From the NCBI GenBank assembly GCA_964451415.1, contig CAYVHU010000015.1:1-64000 (forward strand): DNA of 64,000 nt, given 5' to 3'. This stretch comes from CAYVHU01 sp964451415. GTDB taxonomy: Bacteria > Pseudomonadota > Alphaproteobacteria > Rhodospirillales > Magnetovibrionaceae. Shown piece after piece: positions 9,158 to 17,287 of this stretch. Below the pieces are notes generated by a model, which saw only the letters and a program-made list of their open reading frames with translations, was not told where the DNA came from and did no database searches. The translations under genes and the position numbers were made by a program. Numbering within the stretch: the stretch's first letter is position 1; every line of letters starts with the position of its first letter.

Positions 9158-10450
9158 GTGAAGCCGACAACTCACCCTGCATCCGCGTGGGTACCGGGCA
9201 CCTTCGCGGTCCTGTGGACGGCCACGCTGATTTCCAACATCGGGACGTGGACCAACGATGTCGGGGCGGGATGGCTGATGACCTCGCTGGCGCCATCGGC
9301 GGCGATGGTGTCAATGGTTCAGGCGGCGACCACCTTGCCCATATTCCTGTTTGCCCTTCCCGCCGGTGCCCTTGCCGATATCGTTGATCGACGCAAAATG
9401 CTGCCGGTCGTATCGACGCTAATGATGGCAAGTGCGGCTGCCATGGGTTTGGTCGTTTTGAACAACGCCATGACGGCGCGCCTGCTGCTTGTATTCACCT
9501 TCTTGCTGGGCACCGGCGCCGCCTTTATCGCCCCGGTGTGGCAGGCTGTCGTGCCAAAGCTGGTCGCGCACGACGAACTTTCCTCAGCGGTCGCGCTTAA
9601 CAGCATCGGCATCAACATCAGTCGCGCCATCGGCCCTGCGCTCGGCGGCCTTTTGATCATCACCCTTGGCGTGGCGTGGCCGTTCCTGATCAACGCGCTC
9701 AGCTTTGGCGCCGTTATTCTTGCCCTTTTGTGGTGGCGTCCGGCTGCGACGTCCCCGTCCCACCTTCCGGCGGAACGCTTCTGGCATGCCCTGCGCATCG
9801 GGCTGCGCTATGCCCGGGCGAGCGGGCCGTTTAAAACCACGCTGTGGCGCGCCGTCGCTTTCTTTCCCTTTGCCAGTGCCTATTGGGCGCTGTTGCCGAT
9901 CCTTGCACGCCAGACATTCAACGGCGGTGCGGGGTTCTACGGCCTTTTGCTCGGCAGCGCCGGGGCCGGAGCCGTCGGCGGGGCTTTCCTTCTGCCCCGA
10001 TTGAAAGCAAAACTTGGAACCGACCGCATGGTTGCGCTGGCCACATTCGCCATGGCCGTCGTTTTGGTCGTCTTTGCGTTGGTGCGGGACCCCGTCATTG
10101 CCGTGGCTGCGAGCGCGCTGGCCGGGGCGGCATGGATTGCAGTTCTGGCAAGCCTCAACGTGGCGGCACAACTCACCTTGCCGGAATGGGTGCGCGCGCG
10201 CGGTCTCGCCGTCTTCATCACCGTCTTTTTTGGGGCCATGAGCGCGGGCAGTATCATCTGGGGGCAGGTGGCCACACGCTTTGGCATTCCGGAAGCGTTG
10301 CTGGCGGCCGCGCTGGCGGCCGTGATTTTCATCCCCCTATCCCGTCCGTTCAAACTGGAAAAAAACGCCGGCCTTGACCTCAGCGCGGCCCTGCATTGGC
10401 CCGAACCCGTGGTCTCGGGATCGGTTGAGCCTGACCGGGGCCAGTCATGA
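9158..10450 (+). CDS. MFS exporter (MFS_3/EntS-like)
   Basis: The 430-residue product has about ten to twelve membrane helices and the MFS signature GALADIVDRRKMLP between helices 2 and 3. It resembles the EntS-like MFS_3 group of exporters. I chose GTG 9158, with AGGA seven bases upstream. A longer reading frame back to 8987 would overlap the amidohydrolase and lacks hydrophobic helices. In many relatives the C-terminus continues into a small cytoplasmic domain; here the frame stops at ...PDRGQS and that domain is encoded separately from 10447. It probably exports a product or toxic intermediate handled by the upstream hydrolases. Confidence 0.88.
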   Translation: MKPTTHPASAWVPGTFAVLWTATLISNIGTWTNDVGAGWLMTSLAPSAAMVSMVQAATTLPIFLFALPAGALADIVDRRKMLPVVSTLMMASAAAMGLVVLNNAMTARLLLVFTFLLGTGAAFIAPVWQAVVPKLVAHDELSSAVALNSIGINISRAIGPALGGLLIITLGVAWPFLINALSFGAVILALLWWRPAATSPSHLPAERFWHALRIGLRYARASGPFKTTLWRAVAFFPFASAYWALLPILARQTFNGGAGFYGLLLGSAGAGAVGGAFLLPRLKAKLGTDRMVALATFAMAVVLVVFALVRDPVIAVAASALAGAAWIAVLASLNVAAQLTLPEWVRARGLAVFITVFFGAMSAGSIIWGQVATRFGIPEALLAAALAAVIFIPLSRPFKLEKNAGLDLSAALHWPEPVVSGSVEPDRGQS

Positions 10451-10779
10451 TCACGGTTCAATATCGCATTGACCCCGAAGACGCAGCCGCCTTTCTCGAC
10501 GCGCTTTACGCCCTTGCGGATGCCAGACACCGCGACGGGGCCTTCGCGTGGGGGGTCTTTGAAGATGTCACACGCAGCGGTTGCTATCTGGAATATTTCC
10601 TTGAAACCTCATGGCTTGAGCACCTGCGTCACCATGAGCGGGTCAGCGAAGCCGACCGGCTCCTTCAGGAACGCGTTCTGGCTTTTCAGTGCGCCGACGC
10701 GACAGCGCAGGTTTCTCACTTTCTGGCACCCGGCGTGGCCATCACCAAGACTTCACTTGAAAAAGGGGTTCTGAAATGA
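10447..10779 (+). CDS. Small ferredoxin-fold domain protein, detached MFS_3 C-terminal domain
   Basis: The 110-residue product (ITVQYRIDPE, DGAFAWGVFEDV, LEHLRHHERVSEADR) matches the antibiotic-biosynthesis-monooxygenase-like domain that is normally fused to the end of MFS_3 transporters. The ATG overlaps the transporter stop as ATGA. If one base were added after the GGGG at about 10437-10440, the two frames would join as DRG-PV-MITVQYRI, the arrangement of fused relatives. This is therefore either a real gene split with coupled translation or a frameshift. Function in the fused proteins is not established; a role in sensing or binding substrate is a guess. Confidence 0.75.
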   Translation: MITVQYRIDPEDAAAFLDALYALADARHRDGAFAWGVFEDVTRSGCYLEYFLETSWLEHLRHHERVSEADRLLQERVLAFQCADATAQVSHFLAPGVAITKTSLEKGVLK

Positions 10780-11003
10780 AAATTGTGCTTGGTTTTGCAC
10801 TCGCCTTCTCCATCGGCGTCGTTTGCCGGATTCTGGGTATTCCGCTTCCGGCCCCGCCGATGCTGATCGGGGCGCTGGTCGTCCTGTCCATGTCCGTCGG
10901 CTACGTCGCGATGGACCGCTATGCCGGCCACCGCGATCTCAGGCACCAACATTTAAGCGGTGGGCCGACGGGTGCCGCCGTCAAGAAGGGAGACGAGACA
11001 TGA
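10776..11003 (+). CDS. XapX domain protein
   Basis: The 75-residue product has two membrane segments and the XapX core, seen as CRILGIPLPAPPMLIGALV. It starts with an ATGA overlap with the preceding gene and ends with an ATGA overlap with a second XapX gene. XapX proteins are tiny membrane proteins of unknown role, often beside hydrolase and transporter genes as here. Its last 30 codons recur at 16511-16603 as part of a large direct repeat. Confidence 0.85.
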   Translation: MKIVLGFALAFSIGVVCRILGIPLPAPPMLIGALVVLSMSVGYVAMDRYAGHRDLRHQHLSGGPTGAAVKKGDET

Positions 11004-11140
11004 ACACGGTTCTGGGAATAAGTTTAGGCCTTCTCATCGGTGCCGGATGCCGGTGGTTTGATCTGCCGCTGCCCGCACCGCCGCGCATTGTGGGCGCGCT
11101 TTTGGTGGTCAGCATGACCCTTGGCTTCCTGATCACGAGC
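10911..11140 (+). repeat. Left copy of direct repeat (XapX region)
   Basis: About 230 bp covering the end of one xapX gene and most of the next match 16511-16740 with no gap and about 21 mismatches by hand count. The mismatches are concentrated in the first 45 bp. The offset between copies is exactly 5600 bp. The two copies bracket the AT-richer island. Confidence 0.9.
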
Positions 11141-11191
11141 TACGCGTTTACACTCATGAATTCGGGTCAGAACCTATTAATTTGGTCCTGA
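11000..11191 (+). CDS. XapX protein with altered C-terminus at island border
   Basis: This second XapX protein (63 residues) keeps the core CRWFDLPLPAPPRIVGALL. Its first 46 or so residues are nearly the same as those of the copy at 16600-16773. The tail differs (MNSGQNLLIWS), because the frame runs into the inverted repeat at 11161-11197. The copy at 16600 is the intact form, so this one appears to have had its end replaced when the island arrived. It may still make a membrane protein. Confidence 0.7.
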   Translation: MNTVLGISLGLLIGAGCRWFDLPLPAPPRIVGALLVVSMTLGFLITSYAFTLMNSGQNLLIWS

Positions 11192-11197
11192 CCCGAA
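11161..11197. repeat. Inverted repeat at left island border
   Basis: TTCGGGTCAG (11161-11170) and CTGACCCGAA (11188-11197) are perfect inverted arms around a 17-base AT-rich centre. GGTCAG-type palindromes of this form are often seen at ends of small transposable elements. It sits exactly where similarity to the intact XapX copy stops. Confidence 0.7.
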
Positions 11198-11200
11198 AGA

Positions 11201-11359
11201 CAGCTTGGCTTTTTTGATATCGCTAATCGGTACGCCGACCTGGATGCCAAAAACGATCCTCTTGTTAAAATAGATTCTGTGGTTCCCTGGAAAAGTTTCC
11301 GTTCCCGTTTGGAAGCCGCGTGGCGCAAGCCAGCCGAGGCGCGCAAATCATCTGCCTGA
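11201..11359 (+). pseudogene. IS5-family transposase N-terminal fragment
   Basis: The frame reads LGFFDIANRYADLD, then KNDPLVKIDSVVPWKSFR and RLEAAWRKP before a TGA at 11357. This is the usual start of IS5-type transposases (FFD...L...GDPLxxLxxxVPWExFR). There is no start codon in frame and the catalytic domain is missing, so it is a remnant. The following 100 bp to about 11450 hold short frames I cannot place. Confidence 0.75.
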
Positions 11360-11503
11360 AACAGAGATTTACAACGCAATTGCCCCGCCGTGGCATGGAA
11401 TACCGTAAAGCCATGACGAAACGTCTTCATATCAGCTCAAAACCGACCTAATCTTTGCGAAGAAGGGCATTGTTCAAGGTGCCCCTATAAAATATTACAC
11501 TAT

Positions 11504-11613
11504 ATGAGACCTCTGCATAATCCTATTATCCTGAATTTGTTGAGAAATTTCTAATTAAACCAATACTATATTTTCCGCATTTTATAAATTTTAGTGTCAT
11601 ACAGAGGTCTCAT
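11504..11613. mobile_element. MITE-like element with IS5-type ends
   Basis: A 110-bp AT-rich segment is bounded by perfect inverted repeats ATGAGACCTCTG (11504-11515) and CAGAGGTCTCAT (11602-11613), with further partial pairing inside. GAGACCTYTGCA ends are typical of IS5-group elements. There is no coding capacity, so it would need a transposase in trans. I could not identify an exact target duplication. Confidence 0.6.
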
Positions 11614-11661
11614 TGGGTTACTCACTTAAAGACCGATCCGATCACAAAAGGTAAGAATACA

Positions 11662-11793
11662 TTGTTAAATAATCAAGTTTTGCAAGACCGTATCGCAAAA
11701 ATAAAACACCCCCTTATACGTAAGAAGATTGATCCTGAAAATCAGGTTCGTGCTGTAAAAGCTCATTTGTTTAATTTTGGGAAACAGGCATAA
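11662..11793 (+). CDS. Short reading frame, possible gene remnant
   Basis: A 43-residue frame starts at TTG 11662, with AAGG about ten bases upstream, and reads QDRIAKIKHPLIRKKIDPE and so on to a TAA three bases before the asparagine synthase ATG. The same frame is open further upstream to about 11612, so it may be the tail of a lost gene cut by the MITE. I do not recognise it. Confidence 0.3.
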   Translation: MLNNQVLQDRIAKIKHPLIRKKIDPENQVRAVKAHLFNFGKQA

Positions 11794-11796
11794 CAA

Positions 11797-13722
11797 ATGT
11801 GTGGCATTGCGGGTCTCATCAATCCAAAAGGTAAAGATATTGCGGCTTTGGACATGCGTATGATGTCTAATGCCATAAAACATCGAGGCCCCGATGACCT
11901 CGGTTTTTTGGGTTGGCGGGATAGAGGGAACATTCGTATTGATCGCGAAGCCGTTAGCGCCATTCAAGGTGCAGAGGTGGCCTTTGCTCATCGTCGTTTA
12001 AGCATTATTGATGAAGGTGAAGGAGGTTGGCAACCTATGGCCACGGCAGATGGCCGCTATGCGATTACGTTTAATGGTGAAATTTATAACTACATTGAGT
12101 TGAAGGCCGCGTTGGAAATGGAAGGCGGCAAATTCATCAGCAATTCCGATACCGAGGTTTTGTTATCCGCGTTGGCCTCTTGGGGTGTTGAAACGACATT
12201 GACGAAACTCACGGGGATGTTTGCCTTTGCCGTTTTGGATACAAAAGCCAAAACCGTCACCTTGGCCCGTGATCAGTTTGGAATTAAGCCTCTCAGCTAT
12301 ACGCTCTTTCAGGGGGGGCTGGCTTTTGCATCTGAATTAACCAGTTTGCTGATGCTGCCTGGTGTTGATCGGAGTGTCGAGCCAAGTGCTCTATATGATT
12401 TCCTGCGGTTTGGCTTTACGGATCGTGGCGATCGTACGTTGTTTGCCAGCATCAAGCATTTGCCTCCCGCTCATTTTGCTGTGGTGAATTTGAATGCTCC
12501 AAACCTTGTCAAATTACAACGGTATTGGCAGCCTGAACTGAAACCCTTGCGAGATATTTCGTTCGAAGCGGCAACCGTTGAATTGCGACAATTGTTTTTA
12601 GATAGCGTTCGCTTGCATTTGCGGTCTGATGTGCCAGTTGGAGCCACATTGTCGGGGGGAATCGATTCCTCTGCCGTTGTGGGTGTTATGCGTGCATTGA
12701 AAGGTCCTGACCTAGACCTTCATACTTTTACATTCATCGCCCCGAACCATGATCTCAATGAAGAAAATTGGGCCAATATTGCGGCAAAATCTGTTCAGGC
12801 GAATCAACATAAAATAAGCTTGGAAGGTGAAAATCTGGTCCAAGACATTGATGCCCTCATACAAATCCAAGGTGAGCCTTTTAGTGGAACGTCTGTTTTT
12901 GCTCAGTACCATATTTTTAAATTGGCACATGATAACGGAATCAAAGTGACATTGGATGGACAAGGTGCCGATGAGATTTTGGCAGGCTATGTACCTTTCA
13001 TCGCGGCTCGCTTGGCCACCTTGGTGAAGTCCAGACAATGGAGGCGAGCGCTAAAGCTGTTGAAGTTAACACAAAACAGGCGCGGCATTTTTTTAAGGGC
13101 CATGCGATTTTTATTGCCAATGGCTTTACAAGGTGTGGCCCGCTCTTGTGTTGGGGAAAATCTTGTTCCAGCTTGGATGAATGGCCAATGGTTTCAACAA
13201 CAAGGCGTCAATATTGAAGCCCCGCAAAAACCCGTTTCGGGGGATGTTTTGCGTCATGAATTGTTGGAAAGTCTCGTTGATCGGGTTTTGCCAGCATTAT
13301 TGCGATTTCAAGATCGAAATTCCATGGCACATTCCGTTGAAAGCCGGGTCCCTTTCTTAACCACCGCATTGGTCGATTTTTTGTATAGCCTCCCCGAGGA
13401 TTTTTTGATTTCTGATCAGGGGGAAACCAAATCCATATTTCGTGCAGCCATGCGAGGATTAGTCCCGGACGAGATTCTGGATCGACGTGACAAAATTGGC
13501 TTCGCGGCCCCTGAGGAAACGTGGCTGAGCGATTCCCGGGACTGGCTGGAAGGTGTGTTGAGCCGCGATACATTATCTTCAATTCCGGCCTTCGATACGG
13601 CGGTTTTAAAGCGTGAACTTCAGGCCGTTAAAATGGGAAGGAAACCTTTGACTGGGGAAGTGTGGCGGTGGTTGATCTTGGTGCGCTGGGCCGAAATATT
13701 TGAGGTGGATTTTGGATCATGA
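11797..13722 (+). CDS. asnB: Glutamine-hydrolysing asparagine synthase family protein
   Basis: The 641-residue product begins MCGIAG, giving the N-terminal catalytic Cys2 of the glutaminase domain, with HRGPDD and FNGEIYNY as further active-site motifs. The synthetase domain has the ATP-binding loop SGGIDSS (residues 286-292) and DGQGADEILAGY. In surface-polysaccharide clusters such proteins amidate sugar acids (WbpS-like) rather than make free asparagine; the neighbours favour that role here. It overlaps the next gene as ATGA. Codon use is AT-richer than in the flanking chromosome. Confidence 0.9.
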   Translation: MCGIAGLINPKGKDIAALDMRMMSNAIKHRGPDDLGFLGWRDRGNIRIDREAVSAIQGAEVAFAHRRLSIIDEGEGGWQPMATADGRYAITFNGEIYNYIELKAALEMEGGKFISNSDTEVLLSALASWGVETTLTKLTGMFAFAVLDTKAKTVTLARDQFGIKPLSYTLFQGGLAFASELTSLLMLPGVDRSVEPSALYDFLRFGFTDRGDRTLFASIKHLPPAHFAVVNLNAPNLVKLQRYWQPELKPLRDISFEAATVELRQLFLDSVRLHLRSDVPVGATLSGGIDSSAVVGVMRALKGPDLDLHTFTFIAPNHDLNEENWANIAAKSVQANQHKISLEGENLVQDIDALIQIQGEPFSGTSVFAQYHIFKLAHDNGIKVTLDGQGADEILAGYVPFIAARLATLVKSRQWRRALKLLKLTQNRRGIFLRAMRFLLPMALQGVARSCVGENLVPAWMNGQWFQQQGVNIEAPQKPVSGDVLRHELLESLVDRVLPALLRFQDRNSMAHSVESRVPFLTTALVDFLYSLPEDFLISDQGETKSIFRAAMRGLVPDEILDRRDKIGFAAPEETWLSDSRDWLEGVLSRDTLSSIPAFDTAVLKRELQAVKMGRKPLTGEVWRWLILVRWAEIFEVDFGS

Positions 13723-14846
13723 AGACGCCGAAGACTTTGACCTACGTGAGCGCCGAACCGGAACGTGAGGGACATGCGTCCTTTACCCATGTGCATGAAA
13801 TTATCAAGGGATTGAAATCGGCGGGTTGGCAGGTTGATTTGTTCTCCCCGTGTTATGACGATGCAAAATTACCAAGTGTATTTTCCCGTTTTATGGGCAT
13901 TTCTCAAATGAACTTGCGAGTGTTACTTTCCAAGCGGCCTAAAGTGTATTACATGCGCTGGCATTTTGCGGTTTTTCCGGTGGCTTTGTTTGCTAAAATA
14001 CTGGGTATTCCGACCGTTATCGAAGTTAATGGACAAGTTATTGATTTATATATTGCATGGCCGATAACCCGCCGTTTTGGCAGTCTGTTTCGCTGGTTAA
14101 TGGAAGTGCAGTTGCGGTGGGCCGCGGGTATCATTGCTGTAGCTCAAGGTCTTGCCGATATGTCGCGAGGAATTGTTGGCGAAGATACAATTATTGCCGT
14201 TGTACCCAATGGGGCTGATGTGGAACATTTTACGCCAAATGCCGCAAAAACGCTCAATGCCACAACACAGGCTTTACCAGAAAAATTTATGGTCTTTTTT
14301 GGTACTTTGGCTCCATGGCAAGGCACCAATGTTATTTTGGCCGCGGTTGAAGAGGATGCTTGGCCAAAAGGAATAGATGTGGTGTTTGCCGGAGATGGCG
14401 TGGAACGTCCCGTTATTGAGGCCGCTGCCAATCGTCTTGATCATGTGCATTATTTGGGTCGTGTACCCTATGATGAATTGCCATCTGTGGTCGCGCGGGC
14501 CTTAGGTTCAATCGTATGTTCTGAAAATTTGGGGGGGCGTGTTGATACGGGGGCCTCGCCTTTGAAATTGTACGAAAGTATGGCCTGTGCGACCGCAATT
14601 ATTTCTGCGAATCTACCATTTCAAGCCGAAGTGGTGAAGAACAGTGCGTGTGGATACGTTATAGAATCTGGGGATCCACAGGGTTTGGCCTCGGCCGTAT
14701 CAAAGTTGGTCAATGACCCTGATCAGTTGGATGAAATGTCTCAAAATGCTCGTGACGCTGCCGTTCGAGATCACTCTTGGAAAGTCCGGGCGATTGAAAC
14801 AGATGTGGTTCTGCAACAAGTTTTAGCAAAAATATATAGGGCCTGA
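13719..14846 (+). CDS. GT4-family glycosyltransferase
   Basis: The 375-residue product has the two-Rossmann GT-B fold of GT4 enzymes: N-terminal HASFTHVHEIIKGLKSAGW, a middle FFGTLAPWQGTNVILAA, and the C-terminal nucleotide-sugar site with GASPLKLYESMACATAII, in which the E of the EX7E region is visible. It probably transfers a sugar onto a lipid-linked or surface glycan at the inner membrane. It follows asnB with an ATGA overlap and faces wbqC convergently 18 bp away. The acceptor and sugar cannot be told from the sequence. Confidence 0.88.
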   Translation: MKTPKTLTYVSAEPEREGHASFTHVHEIIKGLKSAGWQVDLFSPCYDDAKLPSVFSRFMGISQMNLRVLLSKRPKVYYMRWHFAVFPVALFAKILGIPTVIEVNGQVIDLYIAWPITRRFGSLFRWLMEVQLRWAAGIIAVAQGLADMSRGIVGEDTIIAVVPNGADVEHFTPNAAKTLNATTQALPEKFMVFFGTLAPWQGTNVILAAVEEDAWPKGIDVVFAGDGVERPVIEAAANRLDHVHYLGRVPYDELPSVVARALGSIVCSENLGGRVDTGASPLKLYESMACATAIISANLPFQAEVVKNSACGYVIESGDPQGLASAVSKLVNDPDQLDEMSQNARDAAVRDHSWKVRAIETDVVLQQVLAKIYRA

Positions 14847-14864
14847 TTCTAACGTTGTTTGATA

Positions 14865-15557
14865 TTAGGGTCCAACCGCAGCCAGAATATTTTTTGTACC
14901 CGCAAACCCCAAATGGAAGAGAGCATCTAATATGGACAAGCCGGGTTCAAAGTTTTTTGTACCTTGCTCGTAGGCCGGATGTATAAAATTGATGTATTCA
15001 AAACCCAATCCTGCTTTTGTGTATTCTTCTTCATCTTGATATTTGGCCCCCCCTTTCCCTGACAAATACGTTGCATGTGGTGAAATGGATTGGGTTAATT
15101 TGATAAGTCGTTCTTCGGGGCTATCTGATGTGACCTTAATATCAGATGACCGGATGAGGAGGCAGTTCATTTCCAGTTGAGCCGTAATTCTTTGAATAAT
15201 ATAGATGTTGATTTCAGAAAGTTCTTTTTGTGAAACGGATGTCAGAATATCTTCCACGAAGGGCATGACAGTCTTGAAGTGGGTGGCAAGACGATAGGTA
15301 TTAAAGAGAAGGTCCTTATGGCTTTGTGCCCAAGCATCCTGGCTTGGTTTAACCACACGAATTTCATCACCGAAATGAAAAGAAACGGGAATTGTCATCC
15401 ATTTCTTTTTTCCTCCGACAAGAATTTGAGTTCTGTTGATATAACTGTTTTTTGTATATTGGACATCATCGAGAAAAATAAAACGATCAGACGATTGTAT
15501 TTTATAGAAATAACCCAGCCATGGGAAATAATTGGGTTGATGTATGCCCACGTGCAT
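14865..15557 (-). CDS. WbqC-family protein
   Basis: The 230-residue product starts MHVGIHQPNYFPWLGYFYK, the defining N-terminal motif of the WbqC family. Internal KNSYINRTQIL and the Asp pair in FIFLDDVQYTK are also typical. WbqC-like proteins occur in O-antigen and other polysaccharide clusters; their reaction is not firmly established, and an acyl or aminoacyl transfer to sugars has been suggested. I chose ATG 15557, with AGGA ten bases upstream. It lies downstream of the deacetylase-like gene on the same strand. Confidence 0.9.
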   Translation of the reverse strand: MHVGIHQPNYFPWLGYFYKIQSSDRFIFLDDVQYTKNSYINRTQILVGGKKKWMTIPVSFHFGDEIRVVKPSQDAWAQSHKDLLFNTYRLATHFKTVMPFVEDILTSVSQKELSEINIYIIQRITAQLEMNCLLIRSSDIKVTSDSPEERLIKLTQSISPHATYLSGKGGAKYQDEEEYTKAGLGFEYINFIHPAYEQGTKNFEPGLSILDALFHLGFAGTKNILAAVGP

Positions 15558-15653
15558 CGTGAATTTTTCCTGATACTGTGAAGGTGACTGTTTGTAACAA
15601 AATTGTCTGGATTTGGAGTAGCTCACGCCTCGTTATTCGGCACAAGCCTATAG

Positions 15654-16388
15654 TCAGCGATGCCTTGATTTTTCGAAAAGTTTACAGTTTTCAGAAAGTC
15701 GATCCTGCAATACATCCGCACGCTTCTGCAAAAATAAATCCAACTTTTCAAGAGACGTGTTGCCTGGCCCTGTCCACCAGATCGGATGAGTCAGAAGATG
15801 CATTCCACGCGAGGATTTTAGCGTTTTATGGTCAAGGGGATAGTCATAATGCCATCCGCCATTAGAATCCGAACAATAGCCAAATTCGTTAAAATATTTT
15901 TCGGCATAACTGTTCACCAAAGGATCTATATTCAAATTTTGTCCCAAGAGTGTCGGATGAGGGCGATGAAGGCTCATGGAACCAATAGACCGCCCTGTTA
16001 GTGAAGATAAAATAGATGCTTCCTGTTTTACCTTGTCATTAATCGTATCCTTCTCCCCTTCATAGAGAGACGCATCAAAATGAAGGCCTATATCATGACC
16101 CAGGGAGGCCAGTTCTGAAATGGCCGTTGAGGCATGGGCAGAGGCAACGTTATAAAATTCGGTGCGCAGAAGGATAAAATAGGTTGCCTTCAACCCGTGT
16201 TGGGATTCACATTTTGCCATTGCCACGGCAGCATCAAGATCAAAATCAACATCATGACGTAGAATCAGGTGCTTTTTGTGGGGGTGTGCCTCAACATAAG
16301 AAACAGCCTGATAGCCTCGACAAAGGATCGCCCCAACCATTTTAATATAGGCATCCAATGTAAATTCGTAGTTTGGCTGTTTTGCCAT
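15654..16388 (-). CDS. Polysaccharide deacetylase-like protein
   Basis: The 244-residue product has ILRHDVDFDLDAAVAMA, the metal-binding Asp-Asp motif of NodB-like deacetylases, GHDIGLHFD with the second His site, and MSLHRPHPTLL. It is probably a cytoplasmic or inner-membrane-associated enzyme removing acetyl or formyl groups from a sugar in glycan building. I chose ATG 16388, preceded by AAGGA; a GTG six bases earlier is possible. It forms a leftward pair with the WbqC gene. Confidence 0.8.
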   Translation of the reverse strand: MAKQPNYEFTLDAYIKMVGAILCRGYQAVSYVEAHPHKKHLILRHDVDFDLDAAVAMAKCESQHGLKATYFILLRTEFYNVASAHASTAISELASLGHDIGLHFDASLYEGEKDTINDKVKQEASILSSLTGRSIGSMSLHRPHPTLLGQNLNIDPLVNSYAEKYFNEFGYCSDSNGGWHYDYPLDHKTLKSSRGMHLLTHPIWWTGPGNTSLEKLDLFLQKRADVLQDRLSENCKLFEKSRHR

Positions 16389-16510
16389 AAACACAGTTCC
16401 TTTGTCTTAACCCACAGTACCTCTGAGGTGAGCCCCGAGTTCCATCCCGTCATGGGTAGAGCCCGACAGTTGATTGTTTTGCCCCTTATGGACGATTTGA
16501 TCAAGCCGCG

Positions 16511-16603
16511 ATGGACAGATACGCCAGCCACCGCGCCGCCAAACACCAACATTTAAGCGGTGGGCCGACGGGTTCCGCCGTCAAGCCGGGAGACGAGATA
16601 TGA
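16511..16603 (+). pseudogene. C-terminal fragment of XapX gene
   Basis: Thirty codons (MDRYASHRAAKHQHLSGGPT and on to GDEI) match the end of the XapX protein at 10776-11003. The membrane part is missing. The fragment overlaps the next XapX gene as ATGA, exactly as in the left copy. It marks the right border of the island. Confidence 0.8.
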
Positions 16604-16740
16604 GTACGGTTCTGGGGATAAGTTTAGGCCTTCTCATCGGTGCCGGGTGTCGGTGGTTTGATCTGCCGCTGCCCGCACCGCCGCGCATTGTGGGCGCGCT
16701 TTTGGTGCTCAGCATGACCCTTGGCTTCCTTATCACGAAC
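16511..16740 (+). repeat. Right copy of direct repeat (XapX region)
   Basis: This copy aligns without gaps to 10911-11140. It contains the intact reading frame of the second XapX gene, so it is likely the junction closer to the native locus. Confidence 0.9.
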
Positions 16741-16773
16741 ACTGCGTATACACTGAACGGTGCCGGAGGTTAA
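16600..16773 (+). CDS. XapX domain protein (intact copy)
   Basis: The 57-residue membrane protein has two hydrophobic segments and the XapX core CRWFDLPLPAPPRIVGALL. It ends ITNTAYTLNGAGG, unlike the altered tail of the copy at 11000. It is followed 13 bp later by the DUF2478 gene on the same strand, and both probably belonged to the operon that starts at 6595 before the island split it. Confidence 0.85.
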   Translation: MSTVLGISLGLLIGAGCRWFDLPLPAPPRIVGALLVLSMTLGFLITNTAYTLNGAGG

Positions 16774-16786
16774 CGAAGAGAAAAAA

Positions 16787-17287
16787 ATGTGTAAACCGCG
16801 CATCGCCGCCGTCCGTTATGCCCCCGGCCAGAATGTGCGCGCCGTGCTGGAAGCCTTCATCGCCTACCTCAGGGCCGCAAACGTCGATGTCCACGGTTTG
16901 GTACAAGAACCGCACGGGAGCGGTGGCGCCCTGGACGCCATTGATATCCGCACCGCCGCACGTATTCCCCTGAAACGGCCCACGGCCTACGAAATGGACA
17001 ATGGCGTGTGCAGCCTCGACCTTGCCCAACTGGCCGAGGCCGCCATGATCCTGCGCCGCGCACTGGACCAAAACGCCGAAGCGGTGATCGTGGAACGCTT
17101 CGGCAAAATTGAGCGCGACGGTGGCGGATTGGCCCCCGATCTTTTGCAGGTCATGGCCGCCGGCCTGCCCACCGTGATCAGCGTTCCCGAAGAAGAACTC
17201 GACGCGTGGGCCACATTCAGCGGCGGGTTGGGTGTCGTCTTGCCGTGCGCACTGCCCGCGCTCACCCACTGGTGGACATCACTTTAA
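16787..17287 (+). CDS. DUF2478 family protein
   Basis: The 166-residue soluble protein reads AVRYAPGQNVRAVLEAFIAY at the start, VCSLDLAQLAEAAMILRRAL in the middle, and VERFGKIERDGGGLAPDLLQ near the end. These are characteristic of DUF2478, a nucleotide-binding-like family of unknown function sometimes found near molybdate genes. Start ATG 16787 follows GAAGAG. Its last bases overlap the convergent end of glcF by nine bases. It was probably the last gene of the operon beginning at 6595. Confidence 0.8.
   Translation: MCKPRIAAVRYAPGQNVRAVLEAFIAYLRAANVDVHGLVQEPHGSGGALDAIDIRTAARIPLKRPTAYEMDNGVCSLDLAQLAEAAMILRRALDQNAEAVIVERFGKIERDGGGLAPDLLQVMAAGLPTVISVPEEELDAWATFSGGLGVVLPCALPALTHWWTSL

Larger units (their letters stand above)
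11141..16510. mobile_element. Polysaccharide-type genomic island between XapX repeats
   Basis: This 5.4-kb segment interrupts an otherwise continuous gene order (XapX, XapX, DUF2478). It has clearly lower GC than the flanks, different codon choice (many A/T third positions), transposase debris at its left end and four surface-polysaccharide genes. The direct XapX repeat lies at both sides. No integrase or complete transposase is present. I infer acquisition by transfer, possibly through homologous recombination between related XapX loci. Confidence 0.75.

Noticed and set aside
16400..16510. Transposase-like fragment between the deacetylase and the right XapX repeat
   Set aside because: A short minus-strand frame reads through, but no catalytic or family motif could be recognised.
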